Assembly (NCBI RefSeq): GCF_946482605.1
Contig: NZ_CAMLSE010000041.1
Coordinates: forward strand, 1 to 64,000
Direction: 5' to 3'
Length of the DNA stretch: 64,000 nucleotides
DNA from: an uncultured Dyadobacter sp.
Lineage (GTDB): Bacteria; Bacteroidota; Bacteroidia; Cytophagales; Spirosomataceae
The notes under the pieces are model-generated. The model was not told the origin of the DNA. It saw only the letters and a program-made list of their open reading frames with translations, and searched no databases. A program made the position numbers and the translations under genes. Every line of letters starts with the position of its first letter. Position 1 is the first letter of the stretch. Positions 62,752 to 64,000 of this stretch are shown here, piece after piece.

Positions 62752-63579
62752 CTAAAATAGCGAAAATTGACTTTCCATTGGCTCGTCATTTCCCAACGGT
62801 GGCAAGTTCTCATACTTCCAAAATTCAAATTTAGGCTTCCCGTCTGGCCGTGGCTTCTTTCCACGGATGCTGAAAACAGGGTGGCAATCCAGCGCTTCGG
62901 AAGGAAGCATATAGTCGAAAACAGCCTGTAGGTCGTCATCGGTCAGATGCTCTGAAACCCAGAACTCTTCCAGCTCTGGCGTAAGAAACAGTGGCATACG
63001 GTGCCGATATTCGCCATCGTTATGGATGTTAGCCATCAGCTCGTTGGCTGAGCGCGTAAGCATGGCAAAGCTGCCGGTTTGTATCTTTTCACCATTAGCA
63101 GGCACTGATTCCCTGAGCTCATAGAAGCCAGGCAAAAGCTGGATCGGCCTATCTTTTTGCCAGATGTAGTAAGGCACCTTTTTTGCCCATCCTTGAATAG
63201 CGCGGTGCTCATATGTACCTGATACGGGGATCAAGCATCTGTTTTTGCGGATCTTGTGCCAGTATGAGCTTTTATCGCCCAGTACGCGCTCGGACCTCAT
63301 ATCTGCCATCTTAACTCGCATTTTAAGCCTGTCTTCCGGCGTCTTTCCCCGGTTAACCGGGTATACAGACCATTCCATTTCGGAAAGAATCAGCTCAGAG
63401 CCATCTCGCCAGACGATCGGGTAGTTCGGGAAATCAAATGAGAGGACGTGGTCACGGTCGGGCAGCTGTGGGCTAACCCTGAGGTCTTTGATTTTGGGAA
63501 AGAGCTCCTTGGTCAGCTCGATATCGCTGTGCAGGGATATATCATAGCATAATTGGCGTCTGGACAAATAGGGAATCAT
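62752..63579 (-). CDS. SRAP (YedK/HMCES-like) protein with altered N-terminus
   Basis: 275 residues. SRAP landmarks are visible: MADMRSERVLGD in place of NARxE, PVSGTYEH (E124) and YRHRMPLFL. The family forms a covalent bond to abasic sites in single-stranded DNA through a Cys that must be residue 2. Here the equivalent Cys (QLCYDISLHS) is residue 11, preceded by TTA rather than ATG. Either the true start has been lost or the protein is processed. It lies 12 bp after the Cys-rich frame, in one operon. Confidence 0.75.
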   Translation of the reverse strand: MIPYLSRRQLCYDISLHSDIELTKELFPKIKDLRVSPQLPDRDHVLSFDFPNYPIVWRDGSELILSEMEWSVYPVNRGKTPEDRLKMRVKMADMRSERVLGDKSSYWHKIRKNRCLIPVSGTYEHRAIQGWAKKVPYYIWQKDRPIQLLPGFYELRESVPANGEKIQTGSFAMLTRSANELMANIHNDGEYRHRMPLFLTPELEEFWVSEHLTDDDLQAVFDYMLPSEALDCHPVFSIRGKKPRPDGKPKFEFWKYENLPPLGNDEPMESQFSLF

Positions 63580-63591
63580 AATCAGGTGTGC

Positions 63592-63897
63592 TTAATTTTT
63601 CTTGGCCAGCAGCTGCTGTTGTTTCTCGTATGAGATCAAAGTCGACATTTCTGGCTGCTCGACAAACTCGATCCGGTCGAGCCTTCCCATGATCCGGATC
63701 GCCTGGCTGTAATGGCCCAGCTCCTGGTAGAAATTATGGCAGCAAATATCCTGCCCGGAAATGCTCGCGGTATGGCAGGTAAAATGCGTTTGTTCTTCCT
63801 TGCATTGCTCGATAATTGCTTTGGCCCTGGCTGGGCTAACCAGTCGGTCATTGGTAAGCAGACAGTTCTTACAGGCCGATTTGTAAACTTTTATATC
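63592..63897 (-). pseudogene. Cys-rich protein (KSACKNCLL type), no canonical start
   Basis: The frame encodes YKSACKNCLLTNDRLVSPAR, then CKEEQTHFTCHTAS and GQDICCHNFYQELGHYSQ, a Cys/His-rich, probably zinc-binding family found in mobile elements. There is no ATG, GTG or TTG between the upstream TAG (63898-63900) and this sequence. The frame above the TAG is the same one, so the two could be a single gene broken by an amber codon, or the start could be a rare ATA. Confidence 0.55.
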
Positions 63898-64000
63898 CTA
63901 TTTTATCATCTCATATAAGTCAAACTCATGCTCGGGCCCGTTGGCTGTGACCGTGGCTTTGAGCCTGCCGTATTTCAAATCCATCTGGATCACCATCGCA
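63898..64000 (-). CDS. Partial or small hypothetical ORF at right edge
   Basis: The frame reads MVIQMDLKYGRLKATVTANG then PEHEFDLYEMIK and TAG. The first ATG lies at 63996, but the gene may extend past the window. No family recognised. It is in frame with the Cys-rich sequence just after the TAG. Confidence 0.4.
   Translation of the reverse strand, partial: AMVIQMDLKYGRLKATVTANGPEHEFDLYEMIK

Noticed and set aside
1..64000. CRISPR arrays, rRNA and tRNA genes
   Set aside because: No regularly spaced repeats, ribosomal RNA sequence or cloverleaf was found on either strand by eye.

Overview
The window looks like chromosomal DNA of a Bacteroidota bacterium, probably a Cytophagales/Sphingobacteriales-type soil or water genus. 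The evidence is a SusC/SusD pair, a BspA-type surface protein, Bacteroidota-style conjugation genes (TraE/F/G/J/K/M/N series), LytTR signalling, a MauE/DUF6520-type pair and weak Shine-Dalgarno use. The genus cannot be fixed from sequence alone. No rRNA, tRNA, CRISPR array or integrase was found.

Region 1 (1-12.3 kb) is a defence island. After the start of a BspA-like surface protein (minus strand, leaving the window) comes a Hachiman-type pair: a HamA-like nuclease and a HamB-like helicase. It is followed by a three-gene set that I do not recognise as a named system: a carbon-nitrogen-hydrolase-like protein with an E-K-C triad, a Rad50/SMC-like ABC ATPase with a CxxC hook (translationally coupled by TAATG), and a protein with a HEPN-like NKGxH tail. 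This is the best candidate for an undescribed system. Hairpins that share a 19-bp sequence lie on both sides of the island (781-885 and 12267-12332).

Region 2 (12.4-49.05 kb) is an integrative conjugative element. The transfer genes run leftwards (TraE, TraF, TraG/VirB4, three secreted coiled-coil proteins, TraJ, TraK, a small membrane protein, TraM, TraN, DUF3945-like, two small genes). The mobilisation genes run rightwards (DUF932, RadC, MobA, MobB relaxase, VirD4-type coupling protein). Between them lies cargo: an XRE regulator facing a perfect 28-bp palindrome; a TlpA-DUF3738/SusC/SusD/TetR set; a small gene plus an ART-like gene resembling a toxin-antitoxin pair; remnants of PAP2 and polysaccharide-deacetylase genes; a MauE/DUF6520 pair; and a RiPP cluster with a full-length LanB dehydratase, a LytTR two-component pair and a 43-residue precursor, but no LanC.

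Region 3 (49.2-62.7 kb) is ordinary chromosome: an AraC regulator with an NTF2-like enzyme; a sigma54-dependent GAF regulator followed by a well-formed -24/-12 promoter in front of two NmrA-like genes; a GNAT; and an ars operon (arsR, DUF6428, arsC, and an arsN-like acetyltransferase broken by a nonsense codon and a frameshift) with two matching ArsR-type operators. It also holds a truncated AraC gene joined to an amidohydrolase, a CPBP protease and a family of dispersed repeats.

Region 4 (62.75-64 kb) has an SRAP gene whose usual N-terminal Met-Cys appears lost, and a Cys-rich reading frame interrupted by an in-frame TAG.
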